From Betaproteobacteria bacterium (GTDB lineage: Bacteria; Pseudomonadota; Gammaproteobacteria; Burkholderiales; Casimicrobiaceae), in assembly GCA_016717855.1 (NCBI GenBank), contig JADKEV010000015.1, positions 84,486-148,485 on the forward strand: a DNA stretch of 64,000 nt, written 5' to 3'. Under the pieces are notes generated by a model that did no database searches, had not been told where the DNA came from, and saw only the letters and a list, made by a program, of their open reading frames with translations. This document shows, piece by piece, positions 44,180-56,766 of this stretch. The translations under genes were made by a program, and so were the position numbers. How positions within the stretch are numbered: position 1 is the first letter of the stretch; every line of letters begins with the position of its first letter.

Positions 44180-44589
44180 GGCGTTCGGCGAAGGCCGCCC
44201 TCCACGCCGGCCGCTGCCGGCATGCCTCGTGCCAGCAGCGTATCGATCGCCACATAGAGTTCCTGGTAGCGCAACGGCTTGGCGATGTAGGCATCGCATC
44301 CCGCCTCCAGGCTTTTTTCACGGTCCTGCTTCATCGCCATCGCGGTCAGCGCGATGACCGGTATCGCGCGGGTGGCCGGATCCTGCTTGAGCAACGTTGT
44401 CGCCGCCAAACCGTCCATGCCGGGCAACTGGATGTCCATCAATATCAGGTTGGGTAGCGCGGACCGCGCCAGCGTCAGTCCGGCCTCGGCGTCGCCCGCG
44501 GAGAGTACCGTATGGCCGGCGTTACGCAACAGCAGGCTGGCCAGCTTCATGTTCGCCGGGTTGTCCTCGATGATCAGGATAGTGGCCAT
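44176..44589 (-). CDS. Single-domain response regulator
   Basis: A 137-residue receiver-only protein of the DivK/CheY-like type: MATILIIEDNPANMKLASLL, phospho-acceptor Asp52 in LILMDIQLPGMDG, the conserved Thr in IPVIALTAMAM and the Lys in AYIAKPLRYQEL. It has no output domain. It starts 12 nt after the hybrid kinase stop and overlaps the REC-GGDEF-EAL gene by 4 nt. It likely carries phosphate between the hybrid kinase and another partner or feeds back on the kinase. Confidence 0.93.
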   Translation of the reverse strand: MATILIIEDNPANMKLASLLLRNAGHTVLSAGDAEAGLTLARSALPNLILMDIQLPGMDGLAATTLLKQDPATRAIPVIALTAMAMKQDREKSLEAGCDAYIAKPLRYQELYVAIDTLLARGMPAAAGVEGGLRRTP

Positions 44590-44601
44590 CCAGCTTCCTC
44601 T

Positions 44602-47133
44602 TCACTGCGCCAGCAGCGCGCGCCGGACTTCGGCGATGAACCGGGCGCTGTTGAATCCAGCCTTTTCGACCACGTGGATGAACCTCCCCGGGCTGCGGTT
44701 GAGTGCGGCGCGATCCTCCGCCGAGACCTCCTTCGCCGTCACCACCAGGACCGGAATGCGCGCCGTGCCGGCAGAGGACTGAAGTGCGGCAACGACTTCG
44801 AAGCCGTTCACTTCGGGCATCAGCAGGTCGAGCAGGATCAGGTCGGGCAGCAGCCGCTGCGCCAGGGTGATCGCCTCCCGGCCGCCATACGCCCGAACCA
44901 CCGCGTAGGCCGGGGGCGGCAGGAACGCGGCGATCACTTCGACCGCCTTGGGATCATCGTCCACGATCAGCACGGTGTGCGTGTGGGCCTGGGCCGGATG
45001 CAGCCCGAGGTCGGTCAGCGAGGCCTTCAGTTGCGCGCGGCTGATCGGCTTCTGCAGCACGGCCGCGGCGCCGCGGGTCAGCGCCATGTTGCTCTCCACC
45101 AACCCCGTGATGACGACCACCGGCACATGGGCCAGGCTGCCGTTCTCACGTATGCGCAGCAGATAGTCCCACCCGTCCATGCCCGGCAATAGCAGGTCCA
45201 GCGTGATCAGACTGAGCGTCTGCTGCGGCGCCATCACCAGCGCGGCCTCCGCACTTGCGGCGCGCAGGACGGCGAAGCCCTCGGCCTCGAGCAGCACGCG
45301 TATCAGGTCGGCGTCCCCGTCGTCGTCTTCGATCACCAGCGCGGTGCGTCCCGCCGGCTCGACCTCGGCGCGGTCCCCGGCCAGCGCGCCGGTGAGCCCG
45401 GCGCCAGCCGGCCGCGCCGCGGCGCGCAGCGGCAGCCAGACTGCGAAGCACGCGCCTTCACCCTCCGCGCTGGCCACGGCCACCGTGCCGCCGTGCAGTT
45501 CCGCCAGCTGCTTGACCATCGCCAGGCCCAGGCCGGTGCCCTCGAATTTGCGCGCGAGGCTGCTGTCGATCTGGCTGAAGGCCTGGAACAGCTTGGCCAT
45601 GTTCTCCCTCGAAATACCGATCCCGTTGTCGCCGACGGCCAGTTCGAGGAACTCGTCGTACTCATTGCCGGCCAACGGAAAGCTGTGCACCGGCCAGGCG
45701 CCGGGCAGCGTGCCCACGATGTCGCGCGCGACGCGCCGCGCGCGCAACGACACACGGCCGCCGCTGGCGCTGAACTTGACGGCGTTCGAAAGCAGGTTGT
45801 AGACGATCTGCTTGGTCTTGCGGACATCCAGCCGCGGCTGGCCCAGGTCATCTGCGGTGTCGAGCTCGAGGCGGATATGCGCGATGGCAGCCTTTTCCCG
45901 GACGATCGACAAGCTGTTCGAGAGCAAGCCGTTCACGTCCACCGGCTCCAGCTCGAGCGCCATCATGCCCGCTTCGACCTTCGACAGGTCCAGGATGTCG
46001 TTGATCAGCGCGAGCAGGTGCTGCCCGCTGGTGAAGATGTCGCCGATGTACTCCCCCTGGATACCGCTCATCTGCCCGATCAGGCCGTCCTTGAGCGCTT
46101 CCGAAAACCCGATGATCGCGTTCAAGGGCGTGCGCAGCTCGTGCGACATCGTGGCCAGGAACTCCGACTTCATCCGGCTGGCGTGTTCGAGCTCGACGTT
46201 CTTTTCCTGCAGCGCGCGCTCGAAGCGCTTGCGTTCGGTCACGTCGCGCGCCGCCGCGAAGACGCCCTGCAGCTTGCGGTCGCGGTCGTGGAACGTGGCT
46301 GCGTTGTACGACACCACGGTTTCCCCGCCATCGAGGGCGCGGACCGTCAGTTCGTAGTCGCTCACCTTGTTCTCGGTGAGCACGCGCCGGATCGCGGCCT
46401 CGGCCCGCACGGGATCGGTGAAGAAGTTCTTGCAGGGGGCGCCGATCAGTTCGTCGCGGGTGCGCCCGGTGAGCGCGATCATCTGCTGGTTCACGTCCGA
46501 GATGATGCCCTGCGGGTCCGTCGTCATCAGCGCATCGATGTTCGATTCGATCAGCGAGCGGGTATAGAACTGCTGTTCGCGCAGCCGCTGGTCGAGCGCC
46601 GCCCGGGCTGCCTCGACTTCCTTGCGCGCGGTGTTGTCGGTGCCGATCAGCAGGTAGCCGATGATGTTTTCCTGCGCGTCGCGCAGCGCGGTGACGGAAA
46701 CAATGGCCGGAAAGCGGCTGCCGTCCTTCCGGATGTAGGTCAGTTCGTAGATGTCCTCGATGCCGCGAGAGGCCTTGAACACCAGCGCCTCGAAACCCGG
46801 CGTGATCGGCGCGTCGAGCTCAAGGCTCAGCGCCGCGGCGCGCGCGATCAGTTCCTGCGGATCCGAGATGTCGGCCGGCGTCACCCGGTTGACCACATCG
46901 AGGGCCGCGTATCCCAGCATGCGCTCCGCGCCGACGTTGAAAATCTGGATCACGCCCTTTTCGTCGGTGGCGATGCTCGAAAAGTTGGCGCTGTTGAAGA
47001 TCGCGTCCTGCAGGGCGCCGGCCTTGAGCAGGGATTCCTGCCGCCGGAATTCCATGCTGCCGTCTGTCCCGCCCGATCTGCCGCCGTCCGCAGCGCCTGA
47101 CTTTGGTTTGGATGCAGCCACGTCGACAATCAT
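44602..47133 (-). CDS. Soluble hybrid histidine kinase (PAS-PAS-HisKA-HATPase-REC-REC)
   Basis: An 843-residue cytoplasmic sensor kinase. Two PAS domains (SIATDEKGVIQIFNVGAERM; LIESNIDALMTTDPQGIISD) precede a HisKA domain with the phospho-acceptor His331 in ATMSHELRTPLNAIIGFSEA. The HATPase has its N box at YNLLSNAVKFS, G1 DNGIGIS and G2 FEGTGLGLAMVKQL. Two receiver domains follow, with Asp646 (LITLDLLLPGMDG) and Asp769 (LILLDLLMPEVNG). ATG 47133 (MIVDVAASKPKSG) has AAGG 7-8 nt upstream; the frame is open upstream but without homology. It heads the operon kinase - response regulator - protein E. The conserved 50-bp element lies 85-134 bp upstream. With no transmembrane segment it should sense a cytoplasmic or membrane-permeable signal. 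Confidence 0.92.
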   Translation of the reverse strand: MIVDVAASKPKSGAADGGRSGGTDGSMEFRRQESLLKAGALQDAIFNSANFSSIATDEKGVIQIFNVGAERMLGYAALDVVNRVTPADISDPQELIARAAALSLELDAPITPGFEALVFKASRGIEDIYELTYIRKDGSRFPAIVSVTALRDAQENIIGYLLIGTDNTARKEVEAARAALDQRLREQQFYTRSLIESNIDALMTTDPQGIISDVNQQMIALTGRTRDELIGAPCKNFFTDPVRAEAAIRRVLTENKVSDYELTVRALDGGETVVSYNAATFHDRDRKLQGVFAAARDVTERKRFERALQEKNVELEHASRMKSEFLATMSHELRTPLNAIIGFSEALKDGLIGQMSGIQGEYIGDIFTSGQHLLALINDILDLSKVEAGMMALELEPVDVNGLLSNSLSIVREKAAIAHIRLELDTADDLGQPRLDVRKTKQIVYNLLSNAVKFSASGGRVSLRARRVARDIVGTLPGAWPVHSFPLAGNEYDEFLELAVGDNGIGISRENMAKLFQAFSQIDSSLARKFEGTGLGLAMVKQLAELHGGTVAVASAEGEGACFAVWLPLRAAARPAGAGLTGALAGDRAEVEPAGRTALVIEDDDGDADLIRVLLEAEGFAVLRAASAEAALVMAPQQTLSLITLDLLLPGMDGWDYLLRIRENGSLAHVPVVVITGLVESNMALTRGAAAVLQKPISRAQLKASLTDLGLHPAQAHTHTVLIVDDDPKAVEVIAAFLPPPAYAVVRAYGGREAITLAQRLLPDLILLDLLMPEVNGFEVVAALQSSAGTARIPVLVVTAKEVSAEDRAALNRSPGRFIHVVEKAGFNSARFIAEVRRALLAQ

Positions 47134-47217
47134 CGGGAAACCTTCTTCAGGCGAGGCTTTGGCGCAGATCCTCTTGCGAACACGGGTAAACGCGATTCGC
47201 GTTCGACTACCGCGGAC

Positions 47218-47267
47218 TGACAGCTTCCGCTGGTTTCGGGCTGCCGTATGTACGGTAGACAACAGAG
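47218..47267 (-). promoter_or_regulatory. Shared upstream element, copy 2 (CCGTA-TG-TACGG palindrome)
   Basis: TGACAG (47218-47223), 20 nt, CCGTATGTACGGTA (47244-47257), 3 nt, AACAGAG (47261-47267): the same blocks and spacing as at 38352-38401, with no conservation between the blocks. GTAAAGT follows at 47293. It lies between the hybrid kinase start and the end of mnmE. Confidence 0.65.
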
Positions 47268-47358
47268 CGTCCGCGACTGCTACACGCGCAAGGTAAAGTT
47301 GATGTCCCCGGCTATCGACGCGGAATTGTCCGTTGCAGAGGAGACTCCGGCGTGCCGC

Positions 47359-48726
47359 CTATTTCCCTATGCAGAACCGGCTGAAGATCTCGCCCAGCAG
47401 ATCGTCGGGCGTGAACTCGCCGGTGATCGCCGACAACGCGGATTGCGCCAGCTTCAACTCTTCGGCGAATAGTTCGAGCGCCGGCGCAAGGCTGGCGAGC
47501 AGCTCGCCGGCGGCCGCGATATGCGTGCTCGCCGCCTTGAGCGCCAGCACATGCCGCTCGCGCGCCAGGAACTGGTCGGGGACCGTGGCCTGCCATCCCG
47601 CCACCTGCAGCAGCGCCGACTCCAGCAGCGCGATGCCCGCGCCCGTCCGCGCGGAGAGATGGACATGCGTGACGGCCCCGTGCGACTCGACGCGCGCGGG
47701 CCAAGCGGAGAGATCGATCTTGTTGTGCACCACCAGCCGGCGCATGTCCGCGGGCAGCCGCGCAAGGATGGCTTCGTCGCCGGCGCTGATGCCGGCCGCG
47801 TCGTCGACGACCACCAACGCGCAATCCGCGGCGGCCGCCGCCGCCCAGGTGCGCGCAATGCCCAGCCGTTCGACTTCATCGGCCGCGGCCAGATCGCGCA
47901 CGCCCGCCGTGTCGATCACGTGCAGCGCGATGCCGGCGATCTCGATCTGCTGGCGCACCGCGTCGCGCGTGGTGCCCGCGATGGCCGTGACGATCGCCAC
48001 GTCGTCCTTCGCCAGGCGGTTGAGCAGGCTCGACTTGCCCACGTTGGGCTGCCCGATCAGGACGACCTGGAGACCCTCGCGCAGCAGCTGGCCCTGGCGC
48101 GCGCGCTGCAGGATCCCCGCCACCCGCGCCGCCAATTCCGCCACCTGGTCGCGTGCCCGCGCGGCTTCGATGAACTCCACGTCCTCGTCCGGAAAATCGA
48201 GCGTCGCCTCGGTGAACATCCGCAGATGGACCAGCGCGTCGACCAGCGCGCGCACCTCGCGCGAGAAGTCGCCGGACAGGCTGCGCATCGCCGCCCTGGC
48301 CGCCGCGGCGGTGCCGGCGTCGATCAGGTCGGCCACGGCTTCCGCCTGCGCCAGGTCCAGCTTGTCGTTGAGAAACGCGCGCCGCGTGAACTCGCCCGGC
48401 TCGGCCAGCCGCGCGCCCAGTTCGACGCAGCGCTGCACGATGCCGGCCAGCACCGCGGGGCCGCCGTGCCCGTGCAGCTCCAGCACATCTTCCCCGGTAT
48501 AGGAGCGCGGCGCGGCGAAGTACAGCGCGATGCCGTCGTCGAGAGCGGCGCCCTCGCCGCCCAGGAAGTTCGCATGCACGGCCTGCCGTGGCGGCAGCGC
48601 CGCGCGTCCCAGCAGGCCGCGTATCCAGGGCGACAGGTCGGTCCCCGACAAGCGCACGATGCCGATGCCGCCGCGGCCCGGTGCGGTGGCGATCGCGACG
48701 ATCACATCGGCGGGCGGGGTCGGCAT
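47359..48726 (-). CDS. mnmE: tRNA modification GTPase MnmE (TrmE)
   Basis: A 455-residue GTPase partner of MnmG in wobble-uridine modification. The N-terminal folate-binding domain begins ADVIVAIATAPGRGGIGIVR. The G domain has G1 GQPNVGKSSLLN, the GTTRD switch, DTAG (G3) and NKID (G4). The protein ends EIFSRFCIGK, the obligatory C-terminal CxGK. ATG 48726 is preferred; a GTG at 48753 would add nine residues. It is the last gene of the rpmH-rnpA-yidD-yidC-mnmE block. In many proteobacteria mnmG would follow directly; here the signalling operon follows. Confidence 0.96.
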   Translation of the reverse strand: MPTPPADVIVAIATAPGRGGIGIVRLSGTDLSPWIRGLLGRAALPPRQAVHANFLGGEGAALDDGIALYFAAPRSYTGEDVLELHGHGGPAVLAGIVQRCVELGARLAEPGEFTRRAFLNDKLDLAQAEAVADLIDAGTAAAARAAMRSLSGDFSREVRALVDALVHLRMFTEATLDFPDEDVEFIEAARARDQVAELAARVAGILQRARQGQLLREGLQVVLIGQPNVGKSSLLNRLAKDDVAIVTAIAGTTRDAVRQQIEIAGIALHVIDTAGVRDLAAADEVERLGIARTWAAAAAADCALVVVDDAAGISAGDEAILARLPADMRRLVVHNKIDLSAWPARVESHGAVTHVHLSARTGAGIALLESALLQVAGWQATVPDQFLARERHVLALKAASTHIAAAGELLASLAPALELFAEELKLAQSALSAITGEFTPDDLLGEIFSRFCIGK

Positions 48727-48798
48727 GGTCGTCAAGGCAACGGGGCGGGACACTTAAAGGCGCCCGCCCCGTAAACGTTCATGACTGCATGTCTCGCG

Positions 48799-50508
48799 TC
48801 AGCGGCGTGCCGCCGCCGTTGCCGCCTTCACCTTGGCCTCGGCTTCGAGCATGCGGTTGACGTGCCACTGCTGGGCGATGGTCAGGATGTTCTGCACGAA
48901 CCAGTACAGCACCAGGCCCGCCGGGAAGAAAATGAACATGACCGAGAACATCAGCGGCATGAACTGCATGATCTTCTGCTGCATCGGGTCCATGCCCGGC
49001 GCCGGCGGCTGCAGCTTGACCTGGATCCACGCGGTGAATGCGTAAAGCACCGGCAGGATGTACCAGGGATCCGGCGCGGACAAGTCCTGGATCCAGCCCC
49101 ACCACGGCGCGTGGCGCAATTCCACCGCGCCCAGCAGCACCCAGTAGAGGGCGATGAACACGGGGATCTGGACCAGGATCGGCAGGCAGCCGCCCAGCGG
49201 ATTGATCTTCTCCGTCTTGTACATCTCCATCATCTTCATCTGGAGTTGCTGCTTGTCGTTGGCGAACTGCTCCTGCAGCGCCTTCATCTTCGGCGCGACC
49301 AGCTTGAGCTTGGCCATCGAGCGCGCCGACGCCGCGTTGAGCGGATAGAAGACGCCCTTGATCAGGATGGTGAGCAGGATGATCGCCCAGCCCCAGTTGC
49401 CCACCAGCTTGTAGAGCCACGACAGCAGCCAGAACAGCGGCGCCGCGATGACGTGGAAAATGCCGTAGTCGACGACCAGGTCGAGGCCGGTCGCCGTCCT
49501 GGCCAGCACTTCCTGCTCCTGCGGCCCCAGGTAAACCGGGACGCCGATGCGGCCGGTCGCGCCCGCCGCGATCGCCGGCGCGGAGATCTTGACGCCCGCC
49601 CGGTAGAGGGCGTCGACCTTGTCCGCGTACACCTCGCGCTCGGTCTTGTCCGGCGGCATGATGGCGGCGACAAAGTAATGCTCGATCATCGCCACCCAGC
49701 CGTTGTCGCTCTTGGCCGGCAGCTTGGCCTTCTTCTTCTCGATGTCCGACCAGTCGGTCTTCCGGAACTTGTCGGCTTCGTTGTACACCGCGGCGCCGGT
49801 GTAGGTCGGCACCATCGACGACTCGCCGGCCGGCATCTTGTTGTCGCGCAAAAGCTGGAAGTACGCGGTCGGGGTGACCGCCGCCTGATCCGCGTTGGTG
49901 ATCTCGAAAGCGACGTCGACGACGTAGCTGCCCTTCTTGAAGGTCATGACCAGATCGACCTTGCCGCCGGCCGCCGGGCCAGCGGCGATCGGCGCGCTCA
50001 GGCGCAACTGCACGGATTCGGCGCCGTCGAGCTTGCGCGCACCCGGTTGCGCCGTGTACACGGTCTTGTGGTTGGGCATGCCCTCGGCCAGCAGGCCCGC
50101 CTGCACTACATGCTGCCGGTCCGTGGTGTTGAGCAGCAGTTGATACGGCTTGTTCTTGTCGACCGTGCCCTGCTGGGTCTTCAGATCCGCCTCCTCGATC
50201 ACCCCGCCCGCGGTATTGACGACGACCCGCAACAAATCGGTTTCGATGGTGATCCGTTCGCCGGTCGCCGCGGCGCCGGATGCCGGAGCCGCAGCCGGCA
50301 CCGCGCCGGTCGCCGGCGCCGCGGCGGGCGACGGAACACTCGCGGTGGGCAGCGTGTCGCTGGCACCAGGCACAGGCGCGGGCGCGGGCGTCGCCGGCGC
50401 GGTCTGCGCGACCGGCGGCGGGGGATTGGTGAAGCGCTGCCATTCGGTCCACAGGAATACGGCCGACATCCCGAAAATCAGAACCAGAACCATCCGTTGG
50501 ATATCCAT
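48799..50508 (-). CDS. yidC: Membrane protein insertase YidC
   Basis: A 569-residue inner-membrane insertase acting alone or with SecYEG. The N-terminal helix MDIQRMVLVLIFGMSAVFLW is followed by a Pro/Ala-rich linker, a large periplasmic domain (about residues 85-350) and the conserved five-helix core with NWGWAIILLTILIKGVFYPL, LGGCLPILVQIPVFIALYW and PAGLVLYWFVQNIL. The conserved Arg of the hydrophilic groove lies in SARSMAKLK. A short Lys/Arg/Ala tail closes it. Start ATG 50508 follows AAGGC. It lies 38 nt after yidD and 72 nt before mnmE. Confidence 0.97.
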   Translation of the reverse strand: MDIQRMVLVLIFGMSAVFLWTEWQRFTNPPPPVAQTAPATPAPAPVPGASDTLPTASVPSPAAAPATGAVPAAAPASGAAATGERITIETDLLRVVVNTAGGVIEEADLKTQQGTVDKNKPYQLLLNTTDRQHVVQAGLLAEGMPNHKTVYTAQPGARKLDGAESVQLRLSAPIAAGPAAGGKVDLVMTFKKGSYVVDVAFEITNADQAAVTPTAYFQLLRDNKMPAGESSMVPTYTGAAVYNEADKFRKTDWSDIEKKKAKLPAKSDNGWVAMIEHYFVAAIMPPDKTEREVYADKVDALYRAGVKISAPAIAAGATGRIGVPVYLGPQEQEVLARTATGLDLVVDYGIFHVIAAPLFWLLSWLYKLVGNWGWAIILLTILIKGVFYPLNAASARSMAKLKLVAPKMKALQEQFANDKQQLQMKMMEMYKTEKINPLGGCLPILVQIPVFIALYWVLLGAVELRHAPWWGWIQDLSAPDPWYILPVLYAFTAWIQVKLQPPAPGMDPMQQKIMQFMPLMFSVMFIFFPAGLVLYWFVQNILTIAQQWHVNRMLEAEAKVKAATAAARR

Positions 50509-50546
50509 TTGCCTTGCTTTCCTGGGCGCGAAGCCACTTCAAAAAT

Positions 50547-50756
50547 CTAGGGTACCGGGTCGTAGCCGCCGGGGTGCCACGGATGGCAGCGGCCGATCCG
50601 CCTGATCGCCAGCCAACTGCCGCGCAGCGCCCCGTGCTTGTCTATCGCTTCCATCGCGTAGTCGGAGCAACTCGGGTAAAACCGGCAGTTACGGCCCAGC
50701 ATCGGCCGGAACACATATTGGTATATGCGCAGCAGCGCCCGCAGTATTGCTTTCAC
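50547..50756 (-). CDS. yidD: Membrane protein insertion efficiency factor YidD
   Basis: A 69-residue small protein that helps YidC-dependent insertion. The family core FRPMLGRNCRFYPSCSDYAMEAI with its Cys pair, and IRRIGRCHPWHPGGYDPVP at the C-terminus, are both complete. GTG 50756 (VKAILRALLRIYQYVF) is the family start and overlaps the rnpA stop by 4 nt. The frame is open upstream but lies within rnpA. Confidence 0.95.
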   Translation of the reverse strand: MKAILRALLRIYQYVFRPMLGRNCRFYPSCSDYAMEAIDKHGALRGSWLAIRRIGRCHPWHPGGYDPVP

Positions 50757-51052
50757 AGCCTGGCCCCGGCGAGCAGCACCTTCACCGCCTCCGCCACCCG
50801 GGGCTTCCACAGCGCCTGCGCCTGCCCCTTCAGGGACTGGCGCAGCCGGATCATGATGTCACAAGGCGGCAATTCGCTCCGGCGTTCGCGGAATGCTTCG
50901 CGCACGATGCGCTTGAGCGTGTTCCGATCCACCGCGCGCGGCAGGTTCTTCTTGCCCACGATGATGCCGAGGCGCGCGCATTCAACGGCATTTTTTCCGA
51001 CCGCGATTTCCAGGCAGTCGCCCGCCCGCCGGCGGCCGCTCAACAACCGCAC
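50753..51052 (-). CDS. rnpA: Ribonuclease P protein component, true start upstream of 51052
   Basis: Protein subunit of RNase P, which matures tRNA 5' ends. The RNR core ARLGIIVGKKNLPRAVDRNT then LKRIVREAFRERRSELP is unmistakable. The first ordinary start codon is GTG 51052 (MRLLSGRRRAGD), but the same frame continues upstream with RLPKSSRLSDSKVFV, which matches the conserved RnpA beginning (RLxxSxxFxxLLxGRR). The real start must therefore be at least 13 codons earlier (51091 or beyond), where only CTG codons (51089-51091, 51116-51118) are available. Either a non-standard start or a small sequence error must be assumed. The stop overlaps yidD by 4 nt. Confidence 0.9.
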   Translation of the reverse strand: MRLLSGRRRAGDCLEIAVGKNAVECARLGIIVGKKNLPRAVDRNTLKRIVREAFRERRSELPPCDIMIRLRQSLKGQAQALWKPRVAEAVKVLLAGARL

Positions 51053-51135
51053 GAAGACCTTGCTGTCGCTAAGACGCGATGACTTCGGCAGGCGCCGGGA
51101 GGAAACGGGCGGGCCCAGAGGCGGAACGGCGCTGC

Positions 51136-51270
51136 TCAGACGGCGAGACGGACGCGGCCTTTGGCGCGGCGGGCGCGCAGTACCTTGCGGCCGCCGACGG
51201 TTTTCATGCGGGCACGGAAGCCGTGGGTGCGCTTGCGCTTGACCACGGACGGTTGATATGTACGTTTCAT
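51136..51270 (-). CDS. rpmH: 50S ribosomal protein L34
   Basis: A 44-residue ribosomal protein read from ATG 51270: MKRTYQPSVVKRKRTHGFRA, RMKTVGGRKVLRARRAKGRV, RLAV, stop at 51136. It is the complete canonical L34 sequence. It is first in the leftward rpmH-rnpA-yidD-yidC-mnmE block and is driven by the promoter at 51306-51335. Confidence 0.98.
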   Translation of the reverse strand: MKRTYQPSVVKRKRTHGFRARMKTVGGRKVLRARRAKGRVRLAV

Positions 51271-51305
51271 GATTGATCCAATATTTTTTGCGAGAAAAGC
51301 CTTGT

Positions 51306-51335
51306 ATTAGAACGGTTTTTCATACGTTCTGTCAA
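51306..51335 (-). promoter_or_regulatory. rpmH promoter
   Basis: On the minus strand, TTGACA (51330-51335), an 18-bp spacer and TCTAAT (51306-51311) form a strong sigma70 promoter about 36 nt before the rpmH ATG, in an AT-rich stretch unlike the rest of the window. Confidence 0.75.
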
Positions 51336-51422
51336 TGCTTAGTTATTGCGCGGCCCGGCCGGCCATTCCGGGCGCCGCCTGCGGGAGGAGCATCCGGCAT
51401 CTTCAAATCGAATTGCGACTGC

Positions 51423-51453
51423 TGTGGATAACTTGGTCGCGAAAGAGTAAAAT
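51423..51453 (+). promoter_or_regulatory. DnaA box overlapping a likely dnaA promoter
   Basis: TGTGGATAA (51423-51431) is a perfect DnaA box (TTATCCACA on the other strand). It overlaps TGGATA (51425-51430), a 4/6 -35 that stands 17 bp before TAAAAT (51448-51453), a 5/6 -10. This layout fits autorepression of dnaA by DnaA, about 75 nt before the dnaA ATG. Confidence 0.6.
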
Positions 51454-51526
51454 GTTTCCCTTGCAGGACCGCTTCGGCTCCAATTCCAAAACACCGCCGC
51501 TCCGGGTATTTCACTTTCCGTACCGA

Positions 51527-52891
<1,365 letters not shown>

Positions 52892-53103
52892 CCGCGCGAC
52901 GCGCCGGAACCCGTGTACGGAGGCCTGACGGAAACTGGATAACCGCACTCCCGGGACCGCCGCGAAGAGATATCCACAATCGGTCAACAGCCTTCGCGGC
53001 AATACCCAGAACCTTTTGTCGTGCATGAAGTAACTGATTCGAATGCTTGTTTTGTTGTTATCCCGGAATAACGCAACGCTTATTATCATTAAAGGAAGGA
53101 ATC
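52892..53103. other. dnaA-dnaN intergenic region, candidate oriC
   Basis: 212 nt with DnaA-box-like 9-mers: ATATCCACA at 52970-52978 (8/9), ACTGGATAA at 52934-52942 (7/9 on the other strand) and a weak TTATCCCGG at 53058-53066. An AT-rich stretch (about 53035-53095, including TTATTATCATTAAA) could serve as the unwinding element. With the perfect box upstream of dnaA this makes the dnaA neighbourhood the likely origin. A full set of perfect boxes is not seen, so the exact limits are open. Confidence 0.45.
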
Positions 53104-54213
53104 ATGCACTTAAAACAACTGGCGCGTGATGGACTGTTGAAGCCCCTGCAAGCGGTCTCGGGGATTGTCGAACGCCGTCACACCTTGCCCATTCTTTCCA
53201 ACGTCCTGGTCGAGCAATCCGGCGGCCGGCTTTCGGTCACCGCGACCGACCTCGAGATCCAGATCACCGCGCAGAGCGATGTCGCGGTGCCGGAGGGCGA
53301 ACCGACGGCAGTGACGTTACCGGCGAGAAAGCTCCAGGACCTGCTGCGCGCGCTGCCCGACGATAGCCTGCTGAGCGTCGACGCGCAGGCCTCGAAGGTC
53401 GTGCTGAAGGCGGGCAAGAGCCGGTTCAACCTGCAGAGCATGCCGGCCGCCGACTACCCGCGCATCACCGCGAGCCAGGACATGCAGCAGACGGTGCAGG
53501 TGCCGCAGCGGCAGTTGCGCGCGTTGTTCAGCCTCGTCGCGTTCGCGATGGCGCAGCAGGACATCCGGTACTACCTCAACGGCCTGCTGCTTGTGATCGA
53601 CAAGAACTCGATGGTCGCCGTGGCCACCGACGGGCACCGGCTGAGCTACGCCAGCCTCGCGCTGGAAGGCGACTACACGCACCAGGAAGTGATCCTGCCG
53701 CGCAAGACCGTGCTCGAACTGTCCAAGCTGCTGGCCGAGGACGACGCGCCGGCCACCATCGACATCCTGGTCAACCAGATCCGGTTCCGCTTCGGCAACA
53801 TCGAGCTGGTCAGCAAGGTCATCGACGGCAAGTTCCCGGACTACAACCGGGTCATCCCGTCGGGCTACACGCGGCACATCACGCTCGACCGCCAGCTGAT
53901 CCTGCACACGATGCAGCGCGCCGCGATCCTGTCGAACGAGAAGTTCCGCGGGGTCCGCCTGGTGCTCACGACCGGCAGCCTGAAGATCATCTGCGCCAAC
54001 AGCGACCAGGAAGAGGCCGAGGAAGAACTCGAAGTGCCGTACGAGGGCGATGCGCTGGATGTCGGATTCAACATCAACTACCTGCTCGACGTGCTGATGA
54101 ACCTGGGCTCTCCCGAGATCGTGCTCTCGTTCGGCGACGCCGCGGCCAGCGCGCTCATCACCATGCCCGAGCGAAGCGACTACAAGTACGTCGTGATGCC
54201 GATGCGAATCTAA
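53104..54213 (+). CDS. dnaN: DNA polymerase III beta subunit (sliding clamp)
   Basis: A 369-residue ring-forming processivity factor. MHLKQLARDGLLKPLQAVSG, RRHTLPILSNVLVEQ, RKTVLELSKLLAEDDAP and the C-terminal YKYVVMPMRI, which forms the partner-binding pocket, are all canonical. ATG 53104 has the strong site AAGGAAGGA just upstream. Part of dnaA-dnaN-gyrB; gyrB starts 32 nt after the stop. Confidence 0.97.
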   Translation: MHLKQLARDGLLKPLQAVSGIVERRHTLPILSNVLVEQSGGRLSVTATDLEIQITAQSDVAVPEGEPTAVTLPARKLQDLLRALPDDSLLSVDAQASKVVLKAGKSRFNLQSMPAADYPRITASQDMQQTVQVPQRQLRALFSLVAFAMAQQDIRYYLNGLLLVIDKNSMVAVATDGHRLSYASLALEGDYTHQEVILPRKTVLELSKLLAEDDAPATIDILVNQIRFRFGNIELVSKVIDGKFPDYNRVIPSGYTRHITLDRQLILHTMQRAAILSNEKFRGVRLVLTTGSLKIICANSDQEEAEEELEVPYEGDALDVGFNINYLLDVLMNLGSPEIVLSFGDAAASALITMPERSDYKYVVMPMRI

Positions 54214-54245
54214 TTTATGAATTGTTGGAAGAAAGCAAATACCGA

Positions 54246-56661
<2,416 letters not shown>

Positions 56662-56663
<2 letters not shown>

Positions 56664-56749
56664 GGGCACAGGGGCGGGCGGATGCAGCGTTGCCGGTGGG
56701 GCGAACTAACCCCATCTTCTTGCTCCTGACCCAAGCCTGCTGTGCCCTC
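56662..56749 (+). terminator. Possible gyrB terminator (long inverted repeat)
   Basis: GAGGGCACAG (56662-56671, starting in the stop codon) pairs perfectly with CTGTGCCCTC (56740-56749). Inside the 68-nt loop, GTGGGG and CCCCAT can form a second stem. No T-run follows, so a rho-independent role is uncertain. Confidence 0.3.
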
Positions 56750-56766
56750 CGGGCGAAACTGCCTGG

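Noticed and set aside
51136..51270. Thermus-like arrangement with rpmH wholly inside rnpA
   Set aside because: The rnpA frame is indeed open through rpmH, but it has no start codon there and the translation shows no RnpA-like sequence before about 51091.
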